Assembly (NCBI RefSeq): GCF_000252995.1
Contig: NC_015761.1
Coordinates: 62,001-126,000, forward strand
Length of the DNA: 64,000 nt
Reading direction: 5' to 3'
From: Salmonella bongori NCTC 12419
GTDB lineage: Bacteria; Pseudomonadota; Gammaproteobacteria; Enterobacterales; Enterobacteriaceae
Part shown: in pieces, positions 13,137 through 21,405 of the stretch
How the letters are laid out: every line of letters begins with the position of its first letter
Position numbering within the stretch: position 1 is the stretch's first letter
The notes under the pieces: model-generated
Seen by the model: only the letters and a program-made list of their open reading frames with translations
What the model was told of the DNA's origin: nothing
Databases searched by the model: none
Made by a program: the position numbers and the translations under genes

Positions 13137-13224
13137 GAGTGTTCTGCATTTCTCCCCGCTTTTCGCCAATAACGCTACAGTTAACAGTCACATGCTAAAA
13201 AAATTGAAAAGCAGGGAGAACACC

Positions 13225-13455
13225 ATGCAAAAACGTCTTATGACCGCACTGTTTACCGCAGCAACACTATTCACCGTCGCAGGATGCTCTTCTAACCAGG
13301 CGGTTAAAACGACGGATGGCAAAACTATCGTCACCGACGGGAAACCCGAGGTCGATAACGATACCGGTATGGTGTCTTACAAAAATGCCGCCACCGGGAA
13401 AACCGAACAGATTAACCGCGATCAGCTGAAAAATATGAGCGAGCTGGATAATTAA
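13225..13455 (+). CDS. Small YgdI/YgdR-type lipoprotein, copy A
   Basis: 76-residue predicted lipoprotein. The signal peptide MQKRLMTALFTAATLFTVAG is followed by the lipobox VAGC and C21 as the lipidated residue; the next residues SS suggest the outer membrane by the +2 rule. The mature part (about 56 residues, TDGKTIVTDGKPEVDNDTGMVSYKN...) has the DUF903-type small beta fold of YgdI/YgdR. Start chosen at MQKRL behind GGGAGA; an ATG 11 codons upstream is unlikely. A paralogue at 17866-18096 differs at only three residues (T11A, E42Q and N45D). Function unknown. Confidence 0.85.
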   Translation: MQKRLMTALFTAATLFTVAGCSSNQAVKTTDGKTIVTDGKPEVDNDTGMVSYKNAATGKTEQINRDQLKNMSELDN

Positions 13456-13487
13456 TCAATTTTTTCTGGTTAGCCGCGCAATAATAT

Positions 13488-13583
13488 TCATTATTTATAT
13501 GCATCCGTATCCGCACCATTCTCATGCGAATAAACGGATGCCTGAACAGGCAGGGACGCCGGAAAACGTCGAAATATGTTCGC
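13488..13583 (+). pseudogene. Truncated kefF remnant
   Basis: About 30 codons that match the start of the intact kefF at 18196, including [13 protein letters not shown] and EQAG.LENVE. The ATG-bearing first codons are damaged and similarity stops after about position 13583. It marks the right edge of duplication copy A. Confidence 0.85.
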
Positions 13584-13740
13584 CCGTTCGCCCGTGTTCC
13601 CGCTTTCCCCACCGCGTTCTCCGCTTATATGAGGTTACACTCATCGACATTTCTCTGAACCGCGGCTCAACATTTCCCGGAAAAAAACATATCGCAGAGC
13701 ATTTATCCTTATGATTAGGTATGAGGAACAGGAGTCTGTG

Positions 13741-14154
13741 ATGAAAATGAAACTGATACCCTTTTATTTGTTCGCGCTATTTTCCGCCGCCTCCGGGGCT
13801 ACGGAGATAAAAGCCTGCAAAGACCTGATCGGAACATGGAAAACCACGGCAGGTAACCCACCTTATACTATGACTATATTGCCGCCGGTAGAAACCTGCG
13901 GGGAAAAATGTGTAAAACTGAACGTACAGTATGAACTCGACAAGCTTCACCGCAACGCGCTTTATTGCCATGAAGGACAAGAGGGGGTAAAAGGGCAAGG
14001 CCCCATGGTGATAGCATTTGAAGGGGCGTATGGTGGACACGCTATTGGAACTTATAATCGACAGTTACAATTACTTTGGGCTGGCGTAATACCAAAAAAC
14101 AATCAAGGAAAATGGATAATGAAGATGGAAAATTACTGGTTCAGGCAGCTATAA
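13741..14154 (+). CDS. Predicted secreted protein of unknown function
   Basis: 137-residue protein that I do not recognise as a characterised family. It has a cleavable signal peptide (MKMKLIPFYLFALFSAASGA, probable cut after A20), then a mature part of about 117 residues with four cysteines (C26, C53, C57, C76) that could form two disulfides in the periplasm. GTWKTT near residue 31 and alternating hydrophobic stretches suggest a small beta-barrel or lipocalin-like fold (inference only). Start ATG at 13741 has GGAG at 13731-13734; an earlier in-frame ATG at 13711 is less likely. It lies in the islet between the two duplication copies and converges on srfN. Matches the position of the Salmonella STM0081-type gene. 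Confidence 0.75.
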   Translation: MKMKLIPFYLFALFSAASGATEIKACKDLIGTWKTTAGNPPYTMTILPPVETCGEKCVKLNVQYELDKLHRNALYCHEGQEGVKGQGPMVIAFEGAYGGHAIGTYNRQLQLLWAGVIPKNNQGKWIMKMENYWFRQL

Positions 14155-14374
14155 ATGCACGGTGTATTGTCTTAAAGTGGTCTTCGAAAAATGGTATTGC
14201 CAACATCAGGCTCTCCTGCATTTGTCGTTTCGCAGATTTGATAAAAAAGGAGGGCCAACATCTGTTTCCAGACGGCCCTGAGTGGATTGTGACACAACAA
14301 GACGCCTTCCCGGCGCTCTTTTATTATTTCATATCCTGTGTTATTACCGTTGCCACAGAGCAATCAATGCTTAT
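14155..14374. other. Gap between the unknown secreted gene and srfN
   Basis: 220 bases between convergent genes. A short hairpin (CGCC TTCC CGGCG near 14302-14315) followed by CTCTTTTATT could be a weak terminator for the plus-strand gene. No gene is seen. Confidence 0.4.
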
Positions 14375-14665
14375 TTATTTCGCTGCATCTTTATAAACTT
14401 CAGCAACAGCCTCAAAGTTTGGACCATGTTCGCGCGCAGCAATAATATGGTAGTATTTCCCCCCTTTCGCATCCGCTAATTCTGAAAGTTTTTCGCGTAA
14501 ATCGGATGGCGAAGAGATTTGTCCACCACTCTGCGACACATTTATGGTGCCGACCTTAACCAGTTTGAAGTGGTTGATTTCTTCTTTAGAGACCTGATCG
14601 GCAGCAAGTGCGCTGAATGAAGAGACCGTGGCCAGTAACGCAGTGGCGATGATGAGTTTTTTCAT
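14375..14665 (-). CDS. srfN: SrfN, YhcN/BhsA-family (DUF1471) periplasmic protein
   Basis: 96-residue secreted protein. Signal peptide MKKLIIATALLATVSSFSALA ends before ADQVSKEE, leaving a mature DUF1471 domain of about 75 residues with the family pattern LVKVGTINVSQSGG...DLREKLSELADAKGGKYYHIIAA. In S. Typhimurium this gene (STM0082) is known as a member of the SsrB (SPI-2) regulon that improves fitness in the host. The start at MKKLII is clear; the longer frame to 14773 reads through the leader. It is divergent from the sulfatase gene across a long AT-rich region. Confidence 0.88.
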   Translation of the reverse strand: MKKLIIATALLATVSSFSALAADQVSKEEINHFKLVKVGTINVSQSGGQISSPSDLREKLSELADAKGGKYYHIIAAREHGPNFEAVAEVYKDAAK

Positions 14666-15419
14666 AGTTCTGTTCCTGTTGTATTGACGATAATGTTTTT
14701 GCAATAGCAGTAATACATACCGAATTGATTTATGAACTCGATTAATTATTCGAAATAGACTTATTTGAAACAACTCTCTTATACCTTGTTATAGTCATTC
14801 TTGTGTGTTTTTGTCAATGTAAAATAATTACCTGAAGGCTTCCGCCAAACATAACTTACTGTAATTCCATGTTTTTTAAGTGGGTAATATCTGTAAGCGC
14901 TGAAGGTGTATTACTTTACGTCGATAAAATGACAATTTTTATCGATAAGAAATACAACTGAGTTGCATTATGTTTTAATTTACCAGCGTGATATTACCGG
15001 TTGTAATTTTACTGCTGCACTTCCTGTCCCTAACGTTATGTTTTCAGGGCTACAGTCTTATTAAAGATGGACTTATCAACAGCGTAATAAAAATGAAATA
15101 TTCTCTGTCTGCCAGGGAAGCACCTGGAGAGGGGGCCTGATAACAAAGGATTAGAGGGCGGAAAGTGCTGTCATGGATGTTTAATAATGTATTTTTTTAT
15201 TAAGTAATGTCTTGAGTTGTATCTCTAAAATAAAATCAATACACTTTTTTTTCTAAAAAAAACAGACAATCGTTGTCTTTTGTTAATGTATTTCCGGGCT
15301 GAAATAAAAGTTAATTTATAACACATATTCTTACCCGGAATGCATTGATACGCGTCCTCGCTTCCTCGTACAGTAATAATTGAATATGTGATAAGTTTAC
15401 TAACTACAGGTATAATAAT
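14666..15419. other. AT-rich divergent region between srfN and the sulfatase gene
   Basis: About 750 bases, rich in A/T runs, with no credible gene. It must hold the promoters of both flanking genes; SsrB is known to act on srfN, and such DNA is typical H-NS territory. Two clear palindromes are at 14921-14945 and 15264-15278. Confidence 0.7.
14921..14945. promoter_or_regulatory. Perfect 9-base inverted repeat, operator-like
   Basis: TCGATAAAA (14921-14929) and TTTTATCGA (14937-14945) with a 7-base spacer. It lies about 255 bases upstream of srfN and 475 upstream of the sulfatase gene. No T-run follows that would make it a terminator on either strand. The binding protein is unknown. Confidence 0.45.
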
Positions 15420-17309
15420 ATGAGTGCTAAAAATAAACTGTCTACAGAAGAGACGGATCTTACGCGTAGAAAGTTGTTGACCAGCGCCGGTATTCTTGCC
15501 GCTGGTGGTATGCTATCCGGCGCAGTAAAGGCCGATGAAAAATGTGCTATTCAGGAGAAACCCGCGTGGGATAAACCGTTTACTGGAGAAATTCCTGAAA
15601 AATTACCGGAAGGATACAATATTCTGTTGGTTGTAACCGATCAGGAGCGTTTTTTTCCGACGTTTCCCTTCCCGGTCCCCGGAAGAGAGCGGCTAATGAA
15701 AACAGGAGTGACCTTCTGTAACCACCAGAACACCAGTAATGTCTGTACGCCTTCCCGTTCCGTATTGTATACCGGCTTACATATGCCCCAGACAAAGATG
15801 TTTGATAACCTCGGATTACCCTGGATGCCCTATGACCTTGACCCTGCGCTTGGAACCACAGGTCATATGATGCAAGAACTGGGTTACTATACGGCTTATA
15901 AAGGTAAATGGCATCTTACCGAAAAAATGGAGAAGCCGTTGCCTGATGAAAAAGATGAAGATATCGATGTCGGGAACATTCCTGAACCAGAATTACACAA
16001 AATTATGGAAAAATATGGTTTTTCGGATTATCACGGTATCGGCGATATTATAGGTCACAGCAAAGGCGGTTATTTTTATGATTCAACCACCACTGCCCAG
16101 ACCATAAATTGGCTAAGATGCAAGGGGCAGCCTTTGAATGACAAAAATAAGCCGTGGTTTCTGGCTGTTAACCTCGTGAATCCTCATGACGTGATGTTTA
16201 TTGATACGGACAAAGAGGGGGAAAAGGTACAGTGGCGTGGCGAGTTAGATCAGGATGATAATACCCTGGCGCCCACGCAGCCGCCTGAAAACGAGCTGTA
16301 TCAGGCAAGCTGGCTGAATTATCCGTTGCCAGCTAACAGACATCAATCATTCAATGAACAGGGAAGACCGCCTGCGCATCTTGAGTACCAGATGGCACGC
16401 GCTGCGATGGAAGGTCAGTTTCCTGATGAGGATCGTCGTTGGCGTAAACTGCTCGATTACTATTTCAATTGTATTCGTGATTGTGATACTCACCTTGACC
16501 GGATATTAAACGAACTTGATGCCCTCAAGCTGACCGATAAAACGATTGTTGTATTTACCGCCGATCATGGCGAACTGGGCGGAAACCATCAGATGCATGG
16601 TAAAGGCGCCTCCGTTTATAAAGAGCAAATTCATGTGCCGATGATTATTTCGCATCCGGCGTATCCAGGTAATAAAAAATGTCAGGCGCTGACTTGCCAT
16701 CTTGATGTCGCGCCGACCCTGGTTGGGCTGACCGGTTTGCCAGAAGAAAAACAACGGAAAGCGTTAGGCAACCGGAAAGGCGTTAATTTTAGTGGATTGC
16801 TAAAAAACCCGGAGGGGGTTACTGTCAATGCGGTGAGAAATGCCAGCTTATATTGTTATGGCATGATTCTGTATACTGATGCCCAATATCTCCACCGTGT
16901 TATGGCGCTACAAAGAGATAAGCAAAAAACGGTAGCACAAATCAAGCAGGAAATATCCCACTTGCATCCTGATTTCAGCCATCGCTCAGGAACGCGCATG
17001 GTGAATGATGGGCGTTATAAATTCGCGCGCTATTTCTCGCTCCGTGAACATAACACACCTGAAAACTGGGATGATCTTATTAAATATAACGATCTTGAGC
17101 TTTATGATCTTAAAAATGATCCAGATGAGAACCACAACCTTGCTGCCGATAAAGAGAAATATCGTGATCTGATTCTTATGATGAATGCAAAACTGAATAA
17201 AATTATCAAAGACGAAATCGGCGTGGATGACGGCAGCTTTATGCCTGGGGCCGCCAGCGAACCGTGGGATCTTACTATTGAGCAGTTTAACCGCATGGCG
17301 AAGGATTAA
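15420..17309 (+). CDS. Tat-exported Cys-type sulfatase
   Basis: 629-residue alkaline-phosphatase-superfamily sulfatase, predicted periplasmic. The twin-arginine signal TRRKLLTSAGILAAGGML (residues 15-32) precedes the sulfatase domain. The formylglycine signature is CTPSR at 109-113, so Cys109 would need oxidation to formylglycine by a maturase, none of which is encoded in this window. Other active-site features are VVTDQE (metal Asp), YKGKWHL and FTADHGELGGNHQMHGKG. The substrate is unknown; candidates are host or plant sulfate esters. SD-like CAGG is at 15407-15410. It lies alone on the plus strand within the variable islet and matches the position of Salmonella STM0084. Confidence 0.88.
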   Translation: MSAKNKLSTEETDLTRRKLLTSAGILAAGGMLSGAVKADEKCAIQEKPAWDKPFTGEIPEKLPEGYNILLVVTDQERFFPTFPFPVPGRERLMKTGVTFCNHQNTSNVCTPSRSVLYTGLHMPQTKMFDNLGLPWMPYDLDPALGTTGHMMQELGYYTAYKGKWHLTEKMEKPLPDEKDEDIDVGNIPEPELHKIMEKYGFSDYHGIGDIIGHSKGGYFYDSTTTAQTINWLRCKGQPLNDKNKPWFLAVNLVNPHDVMFIDTDKEGEKVQWRGELDQDDNTLAPTQPPENELYQASWLNYPLPANRHQSFNEQGRPPAHLEYQMARAAMEGQFPDEDRRWRKLLDYYFNCIRDCDTHLDRILNELDALKLTDKTIVVFTADHGELGGNHQMHGKGASVYKEQIHVPMIISHPAYPGNKKCQALTCHLDVAPTLVGLTGLPEEKQRKALGNRKGVNFSGLLKNPEGVTVNAVRNASLYCYGMILYTDAQYLHRVMALQRDKQKTVAQIKQEISHLHPDFSHRSGTRMVNDGRYKFARYFSLREHNTPENWDDLIKYNDLELYDLKNDPDENHNLAADKEKYRDLILMMNAKLNKIIKDEIGVDDGSFMPGAASEPWDLTIEQFNRMAKD

Positions 17310-17360
17310 GCGCTTGTCCCATTAAACTTATTTATACGTCGGTGCAGAGTCGTCCGGCAA

Positions 17361-17399
17361 AATGGCCTTAAACCTGGTTGTTATCAGTTTAGGGCCATT
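17361..17399. terminator. Hairpin downstream of the sulfatase gene
   Basis: AATGGCCTTAAAC (17361-17373) pairs with GTTTAGGGCCATT (17387-17399) at 12 of 13 positions with a 13-base loop. It starts 51 bases after the sulfatase stop. There is no strong T-run, so it may be a stabilising 3' stem rather than an intrinsic terminator. Confidence 0.5.
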
Positions 17400-17403
17400 A
17401 TCA

Positions 17404-17484
17404 TCAACGGTCTTTCCATACCGGCTTGCGTTTTTCCGCAAACGTCTGCGGTCCTTCGAGGGTATCCTCTGAGTGCAGAATGAC
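17404..17484 (-). pseudogene. caiD 3'-end remnant
   Basis: On the minus strand this encodes a near match of the last 26 or so residues of CaiD (VILHSEDTLEGPQTFAEKRK, then PVWKDR and stop, against [20 protein letters not shown], then VWKGR). It has no upstream part and is joined directly to a yaaU fragment. Orientation is the same as in intact caiD. Confidence 0.88.
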
Positions 17485-17489
17485 GGGGA

Positions 17490-17777
17490 TTCCTTGCTTA
17501 ATGATTTTCATTGGACGCTTTGTTTTGCCGGAGTCGCCACGCGGGTTATTGCGAAAAGGACGGGTAAAAGAGCGCGAGCAAATGATGTCAAACGGTTCGG
17601 CATTGACGATGAGCCGCCACAGGAGACCCACTTCCTGCCGCTATTTCCGGCTATCTGGATCTGTCAGGTGAGCCTGATGTTTGTTATCTCTACCTTTGCC
17701 CGGAAACGCGCGGCCTGGCGCTAACACAGACCGGAAACATGACTTTGCGCGGAACGCCACCGGATAACCCTCGTTAA
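17490..17777 (+). pseudogene. Decayed yaaU remnant with internal deletions
   Basis: Similarity to intact yaaU runs from the codons around LIILIGRFDLPESPRWLLRKGR (12340 onward) with two small deletions, then jumps over about 470 bases to the last codons (PETRGLTLTQTGNMTLRG) and the same stop. Frame is broken in several places, so it cannot make a working transporter. Confidence 0.9.
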
Positions 17778-18298
17778 GAGTGTTCTGCATTTCTTCCCGC
17801 TTTTCGCTAATAACGCTACAGTTAACAGTCACATGCTAAAACAATTGAAAAGCAGGGAGAACACCATGCAAAAACGTCTTATGACCGCACTGTTTGCCGC
17901 AGCAACTTTATTCACCGTCGCTGGATGCTCTTCAAACCAGGCGGTTAAAACGACGGATGGCAAAACTATCGTGACCGACGGGAAACCGCAGGTCGATGAT
18001 GATACCGGTATGGTCTCCTACAAAAATGCCGCCACCGGAAAAACCGAACAGATTAACCGCGATCAGCTGAAAAATATGAGTGAGCTGGATAATTAATTCA
18101 GTTTTTTCCTGTTATTCACTCAAGAATCTTCACTATTAGCCTGGCGAATTTGTCACTACACTTTGTGATAAAAAGCAGATAATCACAGGCTAATTATGAT
18201 CCTCATTATTTATGCGCATCCTTATCCGCATCATTCTCATGCGAATAAACGGATGCTTGAACAGGCAGGGACGCTGGAAAACGTAGAAATACGTTCGC
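17700..18298 (+). repeat. Duplicated segment, copy B (yaaU' end, lipoprotein gene, start of intact kefF)
   Basis: Matches copy A at 13059-13583. This copy keeps the intact kefF and its upstream region, while the yaaU part is decayed; in copy A it is the reverse. Confidence 0.88.
17866..18096 (+). CDS. Small YgdI/YgdR-type lipoprotein, copy B
   Basis: 76-residue predicted lipoprotein with the same signal peptide and lipobox (TVAGC, C21) as copy A at 13225. By direct comparison the two reading frames differ at 14 of 231 bases, 11 of them silent and three changing a residue (T11A, E42Q, N45D). The ribosome site GGGAGA and the upstream leader are also shared. Lies about 100 bases before kefF. 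Function unknown; the pattern of changes suggests both copies are maintained. Confidence 0.85.
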   Translation: MQKRLMTALFAAATLFTVAGCSSNQAVKTTDGKTIVTDGKPQVDDDTGMVSYKNAATGKTEQINRDQLKNMSELDN

Positions 18299-18726
18299 TG
18301 TATCACCTCTACCCCGATTTCAATATCGACATTGCCGCTGAGCAGGAAGCGCTGTCGCGAGCGAGTCTTATCGTCTGGCAGCACCCAATGCAGTGGTACA
18401 GTGTTCCTCCTTTACTCAAACTGTGGATGGATAAAGTTCTCGCCCACGGCTGGGCCTATGGTCATGGCGGTACGGCGTTGCACGGTAAACATCTGCTCTG
18501 GGCGGTAACGACCGGCGGCGGTGAAAATCACTTTACTATCGGTTCACATCCGGGATTCGACGTCCTTTCACAGCCACTACAGGCGACAGCGCTCTATTGT
18601 GGTTTAACGTGGCTGACGCCATTTGCCATGCACTGCACGTTCATTTGCGATGATGAAACATTACAGGCGCAGGCGTTCCTGTATAAACAGCGTTTACTGG
18701 CGTGGCAGGAGGCAAATCATGGATAG
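18196..18726 (+). CDS. kefF: KefF, ancillary quinone reductase of the KefC potassium efflux system
   Basis: 176-residue flavodoxin-fold NAD(P)H:quinone oxidoreductase that binds FMN and is needed for full KefC activity during electrophile stress. The N-terminal [14 protein letters not shown] phosphate-loop region, [20 protein letters not shown] (about 68-87) and [11 protein letters not shown] (about 112-122) are the family hallmarks. Its 3' end overlaps kefC by eight bases, indicating coupled translation. Confidence 0.96.
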   Translation: MILIIYAHPYPHHSHANKRMLEQAGTLENVEIRSLYHLYPDFNIDIAAEQEALSRASLIVWQHPMQWYSVPPLLKLWMDKVLAHGWAYGHGGTALHGKHLLWAVTTGGGENHFTIGSHPGFDVLSQPLQATALYCGLTWLTPFAMHCTFICDDETLQAQAFLYKQRLLAWQEANHG

Positions 18727-20581
18727 TCATACTTTGGTGCAGGCGTTGATCTACCTTGGCTCGGCGGCGTTGATTGTGCCGATTGCAATGCGTCTGGGCT
18801 TAGGATCGGTGCTGGGATATCTGATCGCTGGCTGCATTATCGGTCCCTGGGGGCTTAGACTGGTGACGGACGCTGTATCTATTCTGCATTTTGCGGAAAT
18901 CGGCGTCGTGCTGATGTTGTTTGTTATTGGGCTTGAGCTGGACCCGCAACGGTTATGGAAGCTGCGCGCCTCGGTATTTGGCGGCGGCGCGTTGCAGATG
19001 GTGGTATGCGGTGGACTGATTGGTCTGTTTTGTATATTGCTTGGTCTGCGTTGGCAGGTGGCGGAATTGATTGGTATGACGCTGGCTCTGTCGTCCACGG
19101 CAATTGCCATGCAGGCGATGAACGAACGTAATCTGACCGTTTCGCAAGTGGGGCGTAGCGCATTTGCAGTGCTCTTGTTCCAGGATATCGCGGCGATCCC
19201 ACTGGTGGCGATGATTCCGCTGCTGGCTGCCAGCGGCGCATCCACCACGCTTGGCGCGTTTGCGTTGTCGGCATTAAAGGTCGCTGGCGCGTTGGCGCTG
19301 GTAGTGGTGTTGGGACGTTACGTTACGCGGCCAGCGCTGCGTTTTGTCGCGCGTTCCGGTTTGCGGGAGGTGTTCAGCGCAGTGGCGCTGTTTTTGGTAT
19401 TTGGCTTCGGCCTGTTGCTGGAAGAGGTTGGGCTGTCAATGGCGATGGGCGCGTTTCTGGCGGGTGTTCTGCTGGCAAGCTCGGAATACCGCCATGCGCT
19501 GGAAAGCGATATCGAACCTTTTAAAGGCTTACTGCTGGGGCTGTTTTTTATTGGTGTTGGCATGTCGATTGATTTCGGCACGCTGGTGGAGAATCCGCAG
19601 CGTATTCTTCTGCTGTTGGCCGGTTTTCTGGCAATCAAAATCGTCATGCTGTGGCTGGTGGCGAGGCCCCTGGGTGTTCCGGCAAAACAGCGGCGCTGGT
19701 TTGCCGTACTGTTAGGCCAGGGCAGCGAATTTGCGTTTGTGGTTTTTGGCGCGGCTCAAATGGCGGACGTGCTCGAACCGCAGTGGGCAAAAGCGCTGAC
19801 GCTGGCGGTTGCGCTGTCGATGGCCGCGACGCCGATTTTTCTGATGCTGCTGACGCGTATGGAAAAAGCCGCGACGGGCGAAGCGCGCGAGGCGGATGAA
19901 ATTGATGAAGAGCAGCCGCGGGTGATTGTGGCCGGGTTTGGACGATTCGGTCAAATCGCCGGGCGTTTGCTGCTGTCGAGCGGTGTGAAGATGGTGGTGC
20001 TCGATCACGATCCCGATCATATCGAAACGCTGCGTAAATTCGGTATGAAAGTGTTTTACGGGGACGCAACGCGGATGGATTTGCTGGAATCAGCCGGGGC
20101 GGCGAAGGCTGAGGTATTGATTAACGCTATTGACGATCCACAGACCAATCTGCAACTGAGCCAACGGGTGAAGACCCATTTTCCCCATTTGCAGATTATC
20201 GCCCGCGCCCGTGATGTCGATCATTACATTCGACTGCGTCAGGCCGGTGTGACGATGCCCGAACGTGAAACCTTCGAAGGCGCGCTCAAAAGCGGGCGGC
20301 AGGCGCTGGAAGCGCTGGGGTTGGGGCGTTATGAAGCCCGCGAGCGGGCTGACCTGTTCCGCCATTTTAATACGCAGATGGTAGAAGAGATGGCGAAAGG
20401 GGAAAACGATCCATTATCCCGCGCCGCCGCCTATAAACGTACCAGCGCAATGTTGAGTGAAATTATTACCGAGGATCGGGAGCATTTATCGTTGATTCAG
20501 CGCCACGGCTGGCAGGGAACGGTTGAGGGCAAACATAGCGGGGATATTGCCGATGAACCGGAGGTGAAACCGTCAATATAA
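18719..20581 (+). CDS. kefC: KefC, glutathione-regulated potassium efflux antiporter
   Basis: 620-residue CPA2-family K+/H+ antiporter. About twelve membrane segments fill residues 1-380, followed by a soluble K+-nucleotide-binding (RCK/TrkA-N) domain from about 399 with [17 protein letters not shown] and the acidic VLDHDPDH. Glutathione closes and glutathione adducts open the channel. Start at [14 protein letters not shown] inside the kefF 3' end. Length equals E. coli KefC. Confidence 0.96.
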   Translation: MDSHTLVQALIYLGSAALIVPIAMRLGLGSVLGYLIAGCIIGPWGLRLVTDAVSILHFAEIGVVLMLFVIGLELDPQRLWKLRASVFGGGALQMVVCGGLIGLFCILLGLRWQVAELIGMTLALSSTAIAMQAMNERNLTVSQVGRSAFAVLLFQDIAAIPLVAMIPLLAASGASTTLGAFALSALKVAGALALVVVLGRYVTRPALRFVARSGLREVFSAVALFLVFGFGLLLEEVGLSMAMGAFLAGVLLASSEYRHALESDIEPFKGLLLGLFFIGVGMSIDFGTLVENPQRILLLLAGFLAIKIVMLWLVARPLGVPAKQRRWFAVLLGQGSEFAFVVFGAAQMADVLEPQWAKALTLAVALSMAATPIFLMLLTRMEKAATGEAREADEIDEEQPRVIVAGFGRFGQIAGRLLLSSGVKMVVLDHDPDHIETLRKFGMKVFYGDATRMDLLESAGAAKAEVLINAIDDPQTNLQLSQRVKTHFPHLQIIARARDVDHYIRLRQAGVTMPERETFEGALKSGRQALEALGLGRYEARERADLFRHFNTQMVEEMAKGENDPLSRAAAYKRTSAMLSEIITEDREHLSLIQRHGWQGTVEGKHSGDIADEPEVKPSI

Positions 20582-20643
20582 AGTAAAAAGTGTGATGTTC
20601 TGCAAACTTTACTGCTAATTGGCTGTTTTTGAACTACTGTAAT

Positions 20644-20726
20644 GCTGGCGCTCCACATCAAATGAGTGGCATCGCCAGCAGAACGAAAAATTTTCGTGCT
20701 CATCCTCTTTTCGTCAGTCGACGAAA
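20644..20726. promoter_or_regulatory. Nest of three palindromes upstream of folA
   Basis: (1) 20644-20679: GCTGGCG/CGCCAGC outer arms with CCAC/GTGG inside, a hairpin that may end kefC transcripts. (2) 20683-20697: ACGAAAAATTTTCGT, perfect 7-base arms. (3) 20709-20726: TTTCGTC/GACGAAA with a 4-base gap, overlapping the probable folA -35. Elements 2 and 3 share the core ACGAAA/TTTCGT. Confidence 0.6.
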
Positions 20727-20746
20727 GATTGCGCTTTACGTATAGT
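20718..20746 (+). promoter_or_regulatory. Probable folA promoter
   Basis: -35 TCGACG (20718-20723), 17-base spacer, -10 TATAGT (20741-20746), 32 bases before the folA start codon. Layout follows the E. coli folA promoter. Confidence 0.6.
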
Positions 20747-20775
20747 GGCGACAATTTTTTTGTATCAGGAAATAA

Positions 20776-21258
<483 letters not shown>

Positions 21259-21267
21259 AACTTTTGT

Positions 21268-21386
21268 TGGCCTGATAAGCAAAGCGCTATCAGGCGATAA
21301 TGGTGATGTAAATGCCGGATGGCGACATCAATGCCTGATCTGGCTTACAAAACCGTAGGCCTGATAAGCGCAGCGCCATCAGGCGA
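21268..21386. repeat. REP/BIME cluster between folA and apaH
   Basis: At least three REP cores (GGCCTGATAAGC...GCTATCAGGC, GCCGGATGGCGACATC, GTAGGCCTGATAAGCG with GCGCCATCAGGC) between the convergent genes folA and apaH. Confidence 0.85.
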
Positions 21387-21405
21387 CACAAAACTCAACT
21401 ATCCG

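Larger units (their letters stand above)
13059..13583 (+). repeat. Duplicated segment, copy A (yaaU 3' end, lipoprotein gene, kefF 5' piece)
   Basis: From the last 25 or so codons of yaaU through the lipoprotein gene to a truncated kefF start, this segment matches 17700-18298. The match through the 3' end of yaaU and the lipoprotein gene is nearly continuous. Copy A lacks most of the region just upstream of kefF that copy B keeps. Confidence 0.88.

Noticed and set aside
13499..13714. 71-codon frame after lipoprotein A
   Set aside because: Its first part is the truncated kefF remnant; the rest is unrelated read-through.
14076..14396. 106-codon frame overlapping the end of the secreted-protein gene
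   Set aside because: It is out of frame with that gene and runs into srfN; no ribosome site.
17426..17724. Overlapping plus- and minus-strand frames of 75-83 codons
   Set aside because: They are read across the caiD' and yaaU' remnants in mixed frames, so not real genes.
21268..21386. Repeated palindromic units that might suggest a CRISPR array
   Set aside because: The units are REP cores in alternating orientation with no regular spacers and no cas genes; they are a BIME.
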